Below, piece after piece: positions 5,222 to 12,767 of a stretch of DNA of 13,968 nucleotides. How positions within the stretch are numbered: position 1 is the stretch's first letter; the number at the start of each line of letters is the position of its first letter. The stretch comes from Oscillospiraceae bacterium (GTDB lineage Bacteria > Bacillota > Clostridia > Oscillospirales > QAMX01). The notes under the pieces were generated by a model, which was not told the origin of the DNA, searched no databases, and worked only from the letters and a program-made list of their open reading frames with translations. The stretch lies in NCBI GenBank assembly GCA_902772625.1, contig CACYBP010000336.1, forward strand, positions 1 to 13,968, written 5' to 3'. Made by a program: the position numbers and the translations under genes.

Positions 5222-7222
5222 TTACGCGTCGGTGCCGGTGGGCTCCAGAAGGCCGTTGGCCTCCATCAGAGCCTTCGCTCTGGCCGAGAAGGCCTCGTCG
5301 TCGCTCTCATAGGCCTTGGTCAGGGCGGCCTTTCCGGCCTCTTCGTTGCGCAGATAGAGATAGCATTCGCCCATGAAGTAGTTGGCGGAGGCTTCGTTGC
5401 CGCCGAGCTCGATCACGGTCTCAAAGCTCTTGATCGCGGTCTCAAAAAGGGCCGGATCGCTTCCCACCGATTTGGCCTTGTCCTTTTCGGCGACGGCCTT
5501 CTTTTCCCAGAGCTTCGCGGCAAGCTCCTTCGAGATGCCGGCCTTCAGGGAATTGTCGGAGGCGTTGATGGCCGCGTCGTAATCGGCCGCCTTGACGTAG
5601 GCGTCCACGGTCTTCAAAACGCAGTAATCGGCCGCTTCTCCCTCGAGAAGGCCCGCGGCTTCGTAGTATTTCAGCGCGGCGGCGTTGTAATTCCCGTCGG
5701 TTTCCTCCTTGACCGCCTCGGTGTAGGCCTTGCCCGCGTCGCCCATGGCCTCTTTTTCCATGACCTCCGCCACGGCGTTGCCGTTTTCAAGACCTATGGC
5801 CGCAAGCAGCATCAGGTTCGCGGTCTTTTCCTTGTCGTAACCGTGTTCTTCGGCGTTGGCAAGCTTTTTATAGGCGTTTTCATAATCGCCCGTGCCGTAA
5901 TAAGAGCAGCCGAGAATGTAATAGATGTTCTGCGGAAGCTCGTCTTCCCCGTCCACCAGATCGAATTTCTTTTTCATGATCTCGCTTTCGATGAAGGAGA
6001 CGGTCTTTTCGTAATCGCCCTCTTTATAATAGGAAAGCGCTTCCACGTAATAAGAGGTCAAGCGGTCGGCGTCCTCCTCGCGGGCTTCCTTTGCGGAGGC
6101 GCGGGCGTCCTCGTATTTCTCATCCGCGATATCCCGGTATGCGCCGGCCACCAGGGAATCGTATCCGGCGTCGGCTTTGCCGTTTTTGCCGGCTCCGTGG
6201 ATCAGCACCGCGGCCAGGACCACCCCGACGATCACGATCAGCCCCAGAAGCAGGATGATCGCGGTCTTTCCGAAGCCTCCTCCGGACTTTTCCTCCTCCC
6301 GGCCGGGGCTTCTGCGGCGGACCGGCTCTTCCTCCGGCTCCTCAAAGCGGGGAGCGGCCTCCCTCTTCGGGACGCGGGCCGGTTCCTCTTCCCGGTCGGC
6401 AAAGCGGCTCGCCGCCTCTCTCCGCGGGGCGCGGGCGGGTTCTTCATCAAAGCCTCCGAAGCGGGTAGGCTCTTTCCGTCTTTCCTCGAAGGCCAGGCCG
6501 CTGGAGGAGGCCTCGGTCCTTCTCTCGGAGGGCTGGGGACGGCGGACCGGGGCGGAAGGAGCGCCGCGTCTCTTCTTTGAATCAAAGGCGCGGATCATAT
6601 CCCGGGCGTTGTCGTAATTCAGGGAGGAATCCCGGCTGGTGGCATTGACGATGGCAAGCCGCGCGCCGTAGGGCACCTGCGCCGGGATGGTATCCTCGGT
6701 GATGACCGTGCCGGGCTTGTAGTCCAGACCGGTCAGAAGCTCGTAGCAGATGCCGCCCACCGAGCCGAAGTCCAGAAGGACGTTCTCTTCGGTGGCGGGC
6801 CAGGCCGGAGGCGGAAGCACCAGGCCGTTTTCGTTGATCAGGATATCCTTGGCCGCGAGGTTCCGGAAGGCAAAGCCCTCCTCGTGGATGGCGTCCATGG
6901 TGTCGGCGAGATCCTTGGCGATCTCCACGGCGTTTTTGTCGCTGATGGTTTCCCGCGCTTCGGTGAGGAGCTGTCCCTCCGCGGGAGCCGTCAGGGCGAG
7001 CTTCCGCCCTCCCTGATCCACGTACCCCTCGATGCGGGGGAGAAATTCGTGACGAAGCTTTTTCAGGTCCTCGAAAAAGGCCTCGTTCTCCCCGCTTTCC
7101 AAAGGATAGATCAGCTTCTGTTTCTCCTCAAATCCGTCGCTCAGAACGGCGCGGATCCCCCGCTTGCTGGAAGGATCGACGTTCTCCTCCACGATGCGGA
7201 GGCTCATTTTCGTGTTGCTCAT
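5222..7222 (-). CDS. Membrane-anchored pseudokinase with extracellular-side TPR domain
   Basis: This 666-aa protein has three parts. Residues about 20-215 form a degenerate Ser/Thr-kinase-like domain. The catalytic-loop region reads FAFRNLAAKDILINENG where active kinases have HRDxKPxNIL, so the catalytic Asp, the Lys and the metal-binding Asn are all replaced. A canonical DFG...APE activation segment is missing, and the chain passes almost directly to the alpha-F-like GGICYELLTG. No glycine-rich loop is visible. A basic, Pro/Arg/Glu-rich linker (216-315) contains 19-residue repeats. One membrane helix spans about 319-342. Residues about 355-660 are helical repeats of TPR type (YYVEALSYYKEGDYEKT, YYILGCSYYGTGDYENA, NYFMGECYLYLRNEEAGKA). 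The kinase part should be cytoplasmic and the TPR part outside. It is the last gene of the mltG-AI-2E-GT2 operon, 29 bp after the GT2, with AGAGG before the ATG. It is likely a scaffold or sensor for envelope enzymes; function inferred only. Confidence 0.85.
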   Translation of the reverse strand: MSNTKMSLRIVEENVDPSSKRGIRAVLSDGFEEKQKLIYPLESGENEAFFEDLKKLRHEFLPRIEGYVDQGGRKLALTAPAEGQLLTEARETISDKNAVEIAKDLADTMDAIHEEGFAFRNLAAKDILINENGLVLPPPAWPATEENVLLDFGSVGGICYELLTGLDYKPGTVITEDTIPAQVPYGARLAIVNATSRDSSLNYDNARDMIRAFDSKKRRGAPSAPVRRPQPSERRTEASSSGLAFEERRKEPTRFGGFDEEPARAPRREAASRFADREEEPARVPKREAAPRFEEPEEEPVRRRSPGREEEKSGGGFGKTAIILLLGLIVIVGVVLAAVLIHGAGKNGKADAGYDSLVAGAYRDIADEKYEDARASAKEAREEDADRLTSYYVEALSYYKEGDYEKTVSFIESEIMKKKFDLVDGEDELPQNIYYILGCSYYGTGDYENAYKKLANAEEHGYDKEKTANLMLLAAIGLENGNAVAEVMEKEAMGDAGKAYTEAVKEETDGNYNAAALKYYEAAGLLEGEAADYCVLKTVDAYVKAADYDAAINASDNSLKAGISKELAAKLWEKKAVAEKDKAKSVGSDPALFETAIKSFETVIELGGNEASANYFMGECYLYLRNEEAGKAALTKAYESDDEAFSARAKALMEANGLLEPTGTDA
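6326..6439 (-). repeat. Two 57-bp units encoding a 19-residue linker repeat
   Basis: Residues 262-299 of the pseudokinase protein consist of two imperfect 19-residue units of pattern PARxPxREAAxRFxxxEEE, and a third unit begins at Pro300. The units are basic and proline-rich and sit just before the membrane helix, so they form a flexible cytoplasmic linker. Confidence 0.7.
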
Positions 7223-7251
7223 GATTACTGCCTCTTTCTATGGCTGCCGCC

Positions 7252-8517
7252 TTATTGTCTGTCGTTGACCAGGGAATCCACGTCCTTCTGGATCCGGTGT
7301 TCGATCTCTTCCCATTTCTGATCCTTGCGGAACAGGGAGATCACGGTGATGGGCACCCAGCTCATGACGAAAACGAAGAAGCCGAGGATGCCCTTGATGC
7401 TTGTCCGGAAGCTCTTTTTGGCCCGGATCGAGGCCAGAAGCGCCAGCAGCGTCGGCCCGATCCACATGCCCAGAAGTCCGAAGAGTCCCCGAAGCAAAGC
7501 TACGTACCAGGGAATATACCCCGCGGCCACGCCCACCACGTTTCTGAGGATCGAAGTGAGGAAGGCCGCCGTGCCCACGATCCCGAAGAACGGGAAGGCG
7601 TAAAACAGGATCATATCGATCAGCATGAAGCCCGACCGTCCCGCTTTTCCGATGGAGGAAAAGAGCTTTTTGTTCAGGGCGCGGATGCACTGATACATGC
7701 CCACGGTCCAGCGCATCCTCTGCTTCCACGCGGTGACGAAGCTTTCAGGCTGTTCGTCGTAGGTGACCGCCTCCGGCACCCAGGCGATGGGCAGCCCGTC
7801 GACGGCGCACCGCCCCGCGTATTCGATATCCTCCACCAGCGTCACGGTCCGCCAGCCGCCGCTTACCTCCATGGCCTTTTCGGTGAAGGCGAAGCCGGTG
7901 CCGTTGATCAGGGCCGAGCCGCCGAGGTTCCAGCGGGCCTGGCTGTAAAAATAGTTATCCATCCAGTAATAGACCGAGCAGGACGCCGAGGTGAAGGTCG
8001 CGGTGGGATTGGAGGATTCCCGGAAGCCCTGGGCCACCTCGAAGCCCGCGTCCAGCGCCTTCGCCATCTCCCGGAGAAAGACGGGAGAGGCGCGGTTGTC
8101 AGCGTCGAACACGGCGAAGGCGTCGTATTTTTTCTCTTTGCGAAGCTTCTCCAGGGTAATGCGCAGCACGTCGCCCTTGCAGGTGATCTTCCCCTCGGGG
8201 CTGAGGATCAGGGCGCCGGCCTCCCGGGCCTTTTCCTCGGTGGCGTCGCGGCAGTTGTTGGGAAGCACGTAGACGTCGAAAAGCTCCCGGGGATAATCCT
8301 GCGCCAGGAGGCTCTTCACCGTGCCCTGGATCACGTCCTCCTCGTTTCTGGCGGGGACCAGGACCGCGAATCTGATCTTCCGGCCCTTCCCGGGCTTCAG
8401 CTTTTTGGAGGGGAAAAGCCCCCACAGGGCGATCACCGCAAGATACAGTCCGTAAAGACTCGAAATCACAAGAGCCGCCCCTTCCACGACTCCGATCACC
8501 GAAAACAGAATCTTCAT
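7252..8517 (-). CDS. Membrane family 2 glycosyltransferase (processive-type)
   Basis: This is a 421-aa integral membrane GT2 enzyme. An N-terminal hydrophobic segment (about 7-34) precedes a GT-A catalytic domain. The nucleotide-sugar site starts at AVLVPARNEE (51-60). The metal-binding DxD is FDADN (Asp138, Asp140), the acid/base region is LVEDIEYAGR (Glu229-Asp230), and the QxxRW-type motif is QRMRW (266-270). These match glycosyltransferases of the BcsA/IcaA-like, membrane-embedded class. Three or four C-terminal helices follow (about 298-325, 330-365, 373-396). It probably builds or extends a surface or envelope glycan from a UDP-sugar at the membrane; sugar and product cannot be told. 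Its ATG overlaps the stop codon of the upstream AI-2E-family gene (ATGA, 8514-8517), which indicates translational coupling. No c-di-GMP-binding PilZ domain is present. Confidence 0.92.
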   Translation of the reverse strand: MKILFSVIGVVEGAALVISSLYGLYLAVIALWGLFPSKKLKPGKGRKIRFAVLVPARNEEDVIQGTVKSLLAQDYPRELFDVYVLPNNCRDATEEKAREAGALILSPEGKITCKGDVLRITLEKLRKEKKYDAFAVFDADNRASPVFLREMAKALDAGFEVAQGFRESSNPTATFTSASCSVYYWMDNYFYSQARWNLGGSALINGTGFAFTEKAMEVSGGWRTVTLVEDIEYAGRCAVDGLPIAWVPEAVTYDEQPESFVTAWKQRMRWTVGMYQCIRALNKKLFSSIGKAGRSGFMLIDMILFYAFPFFGIVGTAAFLTSILRNVVGVAAGYIPWYVALLRGLFGLLGMWIGPTLLALLASIRAKKSFRTSIKGILGFFVFVMSWVPITVISLFRKDQKWEEIEHRIQKDVDSLVNDRQ

Positions 8518-9803
8518 TTCGTCACGTCATCCTCATCCTTATGATCTTGATCCTCCGTCTCTTCGGAGGGAGATGCGCCGGTTTCCCCGCTTTCTTCCCG
8601 CTCCAGAACCCCCGGACGGTCGTAGTCCGCCGTTTTGAAGGGAAGACCTCTGGATTTCAGCCGGTTGGCCAGCGCCTCGCGCAGAAGCGCGTATATCACG
8701 GCGAACACCGGCACGCTGACGAGCATGCCCGTGAAGCCGAAGAGCCCGCCGCCCACGATGATGGCGAACATGACCCAGAAATTCGGAAGTCCGGTGGAGT
8801 CTCCCAGAATGCGGGGACCCAGGATGTTTCCGTCGAATTGCTGCAGAGCGACGATAAAGATCAGGAGCAGAAGCGCCTTGCGCGGATCCACCAGGAGTAC
8901 GATCAGGACCGAGGGGACCGCGCCGATGACCGGCCCGAAGAAGGGAATGATGTTGGTCACGCCCACGATGACCGAGATCAGTAGCGAATAGGGCATGCGC
9001 ATCGCGGTGAGCCCCACGAAGCAGATGATCCCGATCAGAAGCGAATCGATCAGCTTTCCCGATACGAAGCCGGTGAAGGTGCGGTTGGAAAGGGCGGCGA
9101 CCCGGATGACCCGGTCGGCTCTTTCCCGCTTGAGGAAAGCGTAGAGCACTTTTTTGCTCCGGGCGACGAAGTTTTCCTTGTCCGCCAGGAAATAGACCGA
9201 AACGATCAGGCCGATCAGGGTGTTCAGGAGGGTGCTGGTCACCTGGGAGGTGATGCTGACCACCTGAGGCACCGAGCTCTGGAGCAGACCGAAGACGTAG
9301 TTGACCAGCTGGTCAAAGCTCGGCATAATGCTGTTGATCAGATCGGAATCCACGTGGAAGCGGTCGGCCAGGTCGGTCACGAAGACGTTCAGGCTTTCCA
9401 CGTAGGTCTTCAGGTTGGATACGAAGCCGTTGATGCTCTGCACCAGCTGCGGCGCGATGGACACCACGAAAAGCGCGATCACCAGGATCAGGAAGAGGAG
9501 CGACGCCAGGAGCGAGAGCGCGCGGATCAGCTTTTTCTTCGGGGGCTTCTTTTCTTTTCCGTCCTTTCTTGGGCGCTCGGCCAGCTTCAAAAGCCGGTTC
9601 TCCACGAACACCATCGGCAGGTTCAGAAGAAACGCCAGAACGAAGCCGAAGATAAAGGGCTGGAGCACCTTGACCAGGGTGGAAAAGGCGCTCTTAATCC
9701 CGCTGAAATTCTGAAAAACGAAGTAGATGGTCACCGCCGCGGCGGCGATGATCACACCCGAGAGGATCCGCGAAAGGAATTCCGCGTCAAACTTTCTTTT
9801 CAA
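8514..9803 (-). CDS. AI-2E family (UPF0118) membrane transporter
   Basis: This 429-aa polytopic membrane protein belongs to the AI-2E/UPF0118 (PerM-like) family. Hydrophobic helices are visible at about 13-32, 38-62 and 90-115, with several more between 200 and 370. Family-typical segments include TNIIPFFGPVIGAVPSVLIV, ILGPRILGDSTGLPNFWVM and GGGLFGFTGMLVSVPVFAVI. The C-terminus (about 390-429) is acidic, cytoplasmic and ends in EDQDHKDEDDVTK. Members have been linked to AI-2 export or to Na+/H+ exchange; the substrate in this organism cannot be inferred. Translation starts at a TTG (9803) supported by GGAGGTG at 9817-9811, which itself lies in the 15-bp gap after mltG. The 3' end overlaps the GT2 start by 4 bp. 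It is part of the mltG operon, which suggests an envelope role. Confidence 0.92.
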   Translation of the reverse strand: MKRKFDAEFLSRILSGVIIAAAAVTIYFVFQNFSGIKSAFSTLVKVLQPFIFGFVLAFLLNLPMVFVENRLLKLAERPRKDGKEKKPPKKKLIRALSLLASLLFLILVIALFVVSIAPQLVQSINGFVSNLKTYVESLNVFVTDLADRFHVDSDLINSIMPSFDQLVNYVFGLLQSSVPQVVSITSQVTSTLLNTLIGLIVSVYFLADKENFVARSKKVLYAFLKRERADRVIRVAALSNRTFTGFVSGKLIDSLLIGIICFVGLTAMRMPYSLLISVIVGVTNIIPFFGPVIGAVPSVLIVLLVDPRKALLLLIFIVALQQFDGNILGPRILGDSTGLPNFWVMFAIIVGGGLFGFTGMLVSVPVFAVIYALLREALANRLKSRGLPFKTADYDRPGVLEREESGETGASPSEETEDQDHKDEDDVTK

Positions 9804-9818
9804 AAAAGCGCACCTCCG

Positions 9819-10982
9819 TCAGTCTTCCCCGGTTTCAGAAGCGGTTTCGGCTTCCTCAAAGAGCCTTTTCGCCTCTTCGATAGCCTTCTGATGCTGGCTT
9901 GCGGTCTCGGAGAAGATGTGGGAGCCGTCGGGCTTAGCCACGTAGTAATAATATCCCGTCTCCTCCGGATAGAGAGCGGCGGCGATGGATTCCATGCCCG
10001 GGTTGCAGATGGGTCCCGCCGGAAGCCCCTTGTGCGTATAAGTGTTATAGGGGCTTTCATACCGCAGATCCTCTTCGGTGATGTTGGTCTTGTGCTCGCC
10101 GATGGCGTAAAGCACCGTCGCGTCGATCTGCAGATAAGGGAAATCCGGGCTTTGGAGGCGGTTGTAGATGACCGAGGAGATATAGGGGCGGTCCTCGTCG
10201 GTCTTGGCCTCGGCCTCGATCATGGAGGCGATGGTCAGGATATCCGCAAGGTCGATCTCCAGCTCCGCCGCACGGGTCTTGAAATCCACGTCGTACTTTT
10301 TATTGAAGTTCGCCAGGAATTTGCCCAGTACCCGGGGCGCGTTGTCGCCCACGTAGAAGGTATAGGTGTCGGGGAAGAGGAATCCCTCAAGCCTCTTCTC
10401 CCCTTTTTCCCGGTTCATGATCCAGCTGTACTTGAAATCGTATTCGGCCGCGGCCTCGTAAAGATCGCTGGCCGGGCAGACGCCCTTGGTCTCCAGAAGC
10501 CGGAAGATCTCGTCCTGGGTGAAGCCCTCGGGGATCACCACGTCGATGCTTTCCCGCACCGAAGCCTTGGTGCCCACCGTCTTGGCAATGGCGCGGTAAT
10601 CCATGGCGGAGGATATCTCGTATTCCCCGGCGACGATGTCCTCGTCGTTTTCGGTGACGCGCATATAGAGCTTGAAAAGGAAGGCGTAGCGGATGACGTC
10701 CGCTTCCTGAAGCTCCTTGGCGATCTCGTCCACCGTTTCCCCCTCCCGCACGGTCAGGGTGACGGTCTTCTCCTCCTTGACGAAGGCGAAAACGTCGTTG
10801 GCGAAAGAAAGCAGGAAGGCCGAAAGCAGGATCGAAACGGCGAACAGAATCACCACGTAGCGAAGCGAGGCAAGGCATCCGGAAAAGAGCTGCTGGCCGC
10901 GCGGCGGCTCGTAGGGTTCTTCTCTGGTCTTTTTTTCACCGGCTATATCGCGATAGATCGATTGTTTCTTTTTGATTCCCAT
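9819..10982 (-). CDS. mltG: Endolytic murein transglycosylase MltG
   Basis: This 387-aa YceG/MltG-family protein cleaves nascent glycan strands inside the peptidoglycan, probably helping to set strand length. Residues 1-38 are a basic cytoplasmic tail, and one membrane helix lies at about 41-62. A LysM-like region follows (VREGETVDEIAKEL, about 78-91), then the catalytic YceG domain. The catalytic glutamate is Glu256 in IASMIEAEAK, matching the family's LASxxExE motif. Other family marks are EGFLFPDTYTF, SVIYNRL, LQIDATVLYA and NTYTHKGLPAGPICNPG. Length is slightly above the usual 330-350 because of the long N-terminal tail and acidic C-terminus. AAGGAGAGG precedes the ATG. It is the first gene of the four-gene envelope operon; no convincing promoter is visible upstream on this strand. 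Confidence 0.95.
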   Translation of the reverse strand: MGIKKKQSIYRDIAGEKKTREEPYEPPRGQQLFSGCLASLRYVVILFAVSILLSAFLLSFANDVFAFVKEEKTVTLTVREGETVDEIAKELQEADVIRYAFLFKLYMRVTENDEDIVAGEYEISSAMDYRAIAKTVGTKASVRESIDVVIPEGFTQDEIFRLLETKGVCPASDLYEAAAEYDFKYSWIMNREKGEKRLEGFLFPDTYTFYVGDNAPRVLGKFLANFNKKYDVDFKTRAAELEIDLADILTIASMIEAEAKTDEDRPYISSVIYNRLQSPDFPYLQIDATVLYAIGEHKTNITEEDLRYESPYNTYTHKGLPAGPICNPGMESIAAALYPEETGYYYYVAKPDGSHIFSETASQHQKAIEEAKRLFEEAETASETGED

Positions 10983-10997
10983 GACCTCTCCTTCGGA

Positions 10998-11025
10998 ACG
11001 CGCGGGGCAGGAAGGGCATACAATA
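10998..11025 (+). promoter_or_regulatory. Possible SigK/SigE-like sporulation promoter
   Basis: Upstream of the small peptide gene lies CATACAATA (11017-11025), which matches the mother-cell sigma -10 patterns known from Bacillus (SigK CATAnnnTA, SigE CATACAnT). An AC at 10998-10999 is 17 bp further up, as expected for a SigK -35. No SigA-type -35 is visible at the right distance. The element is short, so this is suggestive only. Confidence 0.35.
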
Positions 11026-11068
11026 GAGCGTGGGGCCCCGGAAGTTCATGAATGAGGTGACGACATCC

Positions 11069-11221
11069 ATGTGTCTTTGTAATTTGTTCAACGATTCCTC
11101 CACCCTGTTTCTCCTGATCGCGGCGCTGATCCTGATCTGGTACTTTTCTTCCTGTCAGGGCGGCGGGAATCCGTGTCCCGCTCCCTGCGGCCAGGGCGGA
11201 AACGGCGCGATGACCTTCTGA
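11069..11221 (+). CDS. Small Cys-containing single-span membrane peptide
   Basis: This is a 50-aa peptide and the only plus-strand gene in the window. It begins MCLCNLFND, has one hydrophobic helix (about 11-26, TLFLLIAALILIWYF) followed by SSCQ, and ends in a Gly/Pro/Cys tail (GGGNPCPAPCGQGGNG). The layout, a short Cys/Asn start, one span and a Gly/Cys tail, recalls YjcZ-type sporulation peptides of Firmicutes, but I cannot assign it to that family. The start at 11069 is chosen because GAGGTGA lies exactly 8 nt upstream; in-frame starts further up lack a ribosome site. It is divergent from mltG and convergent with the dTMP kinase gene, with 9 bp between stops. A sporulation-like -10 lies about 45 bp upstream. 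Function unknown; spore coat or cortex association is a guess. Confidence 0.7.
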   Translation: MCLCNLFNDSSTLFLLIAALILIWYFSSCQGGGNPCPAPCGQGGNGAMTF

Positions 11222-11230
11222 CCTTTTCCC

Positions 11231-11890
11231 TCAGCGGGGCAAAAGCTCCTCGATCTCGCGCATCACGCGGCGGTTGATCTCCTCCGGAGGGAGGATCTCG
11301 TCTCCCTCCACGCAGGGGATCTTCTTCCATCCGAAGTGCGCCGCGGCGTCCAGCATGGTTTCATAGCATTTTTCGATATACCCGCCGTCCCGCTCGTGGA
11401 TATCCTCCTCCCCGCGCGCCCGGGTGAGGCGGCGGGTAAAGGCGTAAGGCATGTCCAGGATCAGGACCGCGTCGGGTCTGGGAAGCCCCATCAGCCGGTA
11501 TTCGAAATCGGCGAGCCAGTCGTAAAAGGCGGGGCGCTCTTCTTCGGAAAGCTTCGAGCCCTGATGCACGGCGTTGGAGGGCGTGTAGCGGTCCAGAAGC
11601 ACGATCCCGCGCTCCTCGGTGCGGTAAAACGCCTCCCATTCGCTTTTGAAGGAGGCGTACCGGTCCACCGCGTAGAAGGCCGAGGCGGCGTAGGGGCTGA
11701 CGTCCCCGGGCTTTTCCCCGAATTCGCCCGAGAGATACCGCCTGATATTCATCCCCGAGGGGGTCTCGTACCGGGGAAATTTGACCGAGATCAGGGGAAG
11801 CCCCCTCCCGGAAAGCTTGTCCCGGGTCAGGGCGAACTGGGTGGATTTCCCCGATCCGTCGATTCCTTCGAGAACGATCGTCTTAGCCAC
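11231..11890 (-). CDS. tmk: Thymidylate (dTMP) kinase
   Basis: This 219-aa cytoplasmic nucleotide kinase would convert dTMP to dTDP with ATP. It begins TIVLEGIDGSGKST with the P-loop at 9-17. Substrate-site features are FPRYETPSG (38-46), DRY (100-102) followed by TPSNAVHQG, LILDMP (143-148), and a basic lid region RRLTRARG (153-160). The FPRY...PSG form resembles the TMPK subgroup lacking the REPGGT motif of classical bacterial Tmk, seen in some clostridia and closer to the human type. The start is placed at the GTG at 11890, which gives the normal N-terminus; the in-frame ATG at 11938 would add 16 unrelated residues inside the upstream gene. The start overlaps the 3' end of the WecG/TagA gene by 8 bp. 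A related deoxynucleoside monophosphate kinase is the alternative. A second genomic tmk may exist. Confidence 0.85.
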   Translation of the reverse strand: MAKTIVLEGIDGSGKSTQFALTRDKLSGRGLPLISVKFPRYETPSGMNIRRYLSGEFGEKPGDVSPYAASAFYAVDRYASFKSEWEAFYRTEERGIVLLDRYTPSNAVHQGSKLSEEERPAFYDWLADFEYRLMGLPRPDAVLILDMPYAFTRRLTRARGEEDIHERDGGYIEKCYETMLDAAAHFGWKKIPCVEGDEILPPEEINRRVMREIEELLPR

Positions 11891-12629
11891 GGTCCTTTTT
11901 CCCCTTCCCGAACAGTCTGATCCTGAGGGCCCGGACAAGGACCCGCGGGATCTTTATCATTCTTCCGAATCTCTTCGGCTCCCGGAAGAGCCGGTAGAGC
12001 CATTCCAGCCCGAGCCGGATCATGAAGCGCGGCGCGCGGCGCGCGTTTCCCGCCCAGACGTCCAGCGATCCGCCCAGCGCGGCGTGCAGGCGGCAGCCGG
12101 TCTTTTCCCGGAACCGCTTCATGAAAAGCTCCTGCTTCGGCGAGCCGAGGCAGATAAACGCGATCCAGGCCCCGCTCTCCTTCACCCGGAGGGCGGCCTT
12201 TTCATCGTCCTTAAAATACCCGTCGGCCGTTCCCGCCACCGGGAGACCGGGATATTTTTCCTTCATCTTTTCCGCCGCCTTTTCGGCGACGCCGGGCTTT
12301 GCGCCGAGGAAATAGACGCTCTTCCCGGTTTCGGCCGCGCGGCGGATCACTTCTTCCCCGAATTCCACCCCGGCCAGCTTCTTTTTCACCGGGCATCCCA
12401 GGATTTTCCCGGCAAGGACCACGCTGATCCCGTCTGGCAGGATCAGATCGGCCTTCTCCACCGCCTCCCGGAGAGAGGGGTTTTTGCGCGCCTCCTCCAG
12501 GATCTCGGCGTTGGGCGTCGCCACCGTGACCGGCTTTTCTTCCGCCATCGCGAAAGCCAGCTCCACAGCCCGGTCCATGTCGGCGGAAAGAAAGGGGATA
12601 TCGAAGATCAGACTGGTATTCATTTCCAC
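11883..12629 (-). CDS. WecG/TagA/CpsF family glycosyltransferase (GT26)
   Basis: This 248-aa enzyme is of the GT26 family, whose members transfer a sugar such as N-acetylmannosamine onto undecaprenyl-diphosphate-GlcNAc on the inner membrane face, the committed step in wall teichoic acid or similar polymer synthesis. Family marks are VATPNAEILEEA (36-47), LPDGISVVLAGKILG (64-78, with the proposed catalytic-base Asp66), YFLGAKPGVAEKAA (106-119), ICLGSPKQE (159-167) and AALGGSLDVWAG (183-194). The C-terminal helical part (RLGLEWLYRLFREPKRFGR) is the membrane-targeting appendage. The start is a GTG at 12629 with GGAGG 9 nt away; an ATG two codons later is an alternative. It is first in a two-gene operon with tmk. 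No other teichoic acid genes are in the window, so the actual polymer is unknown. Confidence 0.92.
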   Translation of the reverse strand: MEMNTSLIFDIPFLSADMDRAVELAFAMAEEKPVTVATPNAEILEEARKNPSLREAVEKADLILPDGISVVLAGKILGCPVKKKLAGVEFGEEVIRRAAETGKSVYFLGAKPGVAEKAAEKMKEKYPGLPVAGTADGYFKDDEKAALRVKESGAWIAFICLGSPKQELFMKRFREKTGCRLHAALGGSLDVWAGNARRAPRFMIRLGLEWLYRLFREPKRFGRMIKIPRVLVRALRIRLFGKGKKDRG

Positions 12630-12680
12630 GCGGCTCTTCCTCCCCGTTCCCCGCCTCCCTGCGGCGTGCTTATCTTATGT

Positions 12681-12709
12681 ATTTTACCACAATTCCTCCG
12701 GGAGTACAA
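12681..12709 (-). promoter_or_regulatory. Promoter of the WecG/TagA-tmk operon
   Basis: Minus strand: weak -35 TTGTAC (12709-12704), a 17-bp spacer, then -10 TAAAAT (12686-12681) preceded by TGG, an extended -10 that can compensate for the poor -35. The leader is about 45 nt. Confidence 0.6.
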
Positions 12710-12767
12710 CCTTATTTCGGAAACTTCCGGGCCCTCTCTGTTTTTTTGCCTCCTTTTCCGGAAGCGC

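Noticed and set aside
4931..6580. 549-codon plus-strand open frame antisense to the pseudokinase gene
   Set aside because: It crosses the amidase promoter and both terminators, and its Gly/Leu/Val/His-rich translation is typical of an antisense shadow.
6764..6773. Apparent kinase DFG motif in the pseudokinase protein (LLDFGSVGG)
   Set aside because: By position it aligns with the start of the alpha-F helix (DxxSLG-like) directly before CYELLTG, not with the true DFG of the activation loop, so it is not evidence of an active kinase.
8514..9803. Reading the AI-2E family gene as proof of quorum sensing
   Set aside because: The family name rests on a few members; others are proposed ion exchangers, and no luxS or AI-2 receptor gene is present here.
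11032..11039. GGGGCCCC palindrome between the small-peptide -10 and its ribosome site as an operator
   Set aside because: An 8-bp GC palindrome is unremarkable in DNA of this composition and has no second copy or known regulator match.
9354..11051. 565-codon plus-strand open frame antisense to mltG and the AI-2E gene
   Set aside because: It is a shadow of two genes with clear family motifs, and its translation has low-complexity antisense composition.
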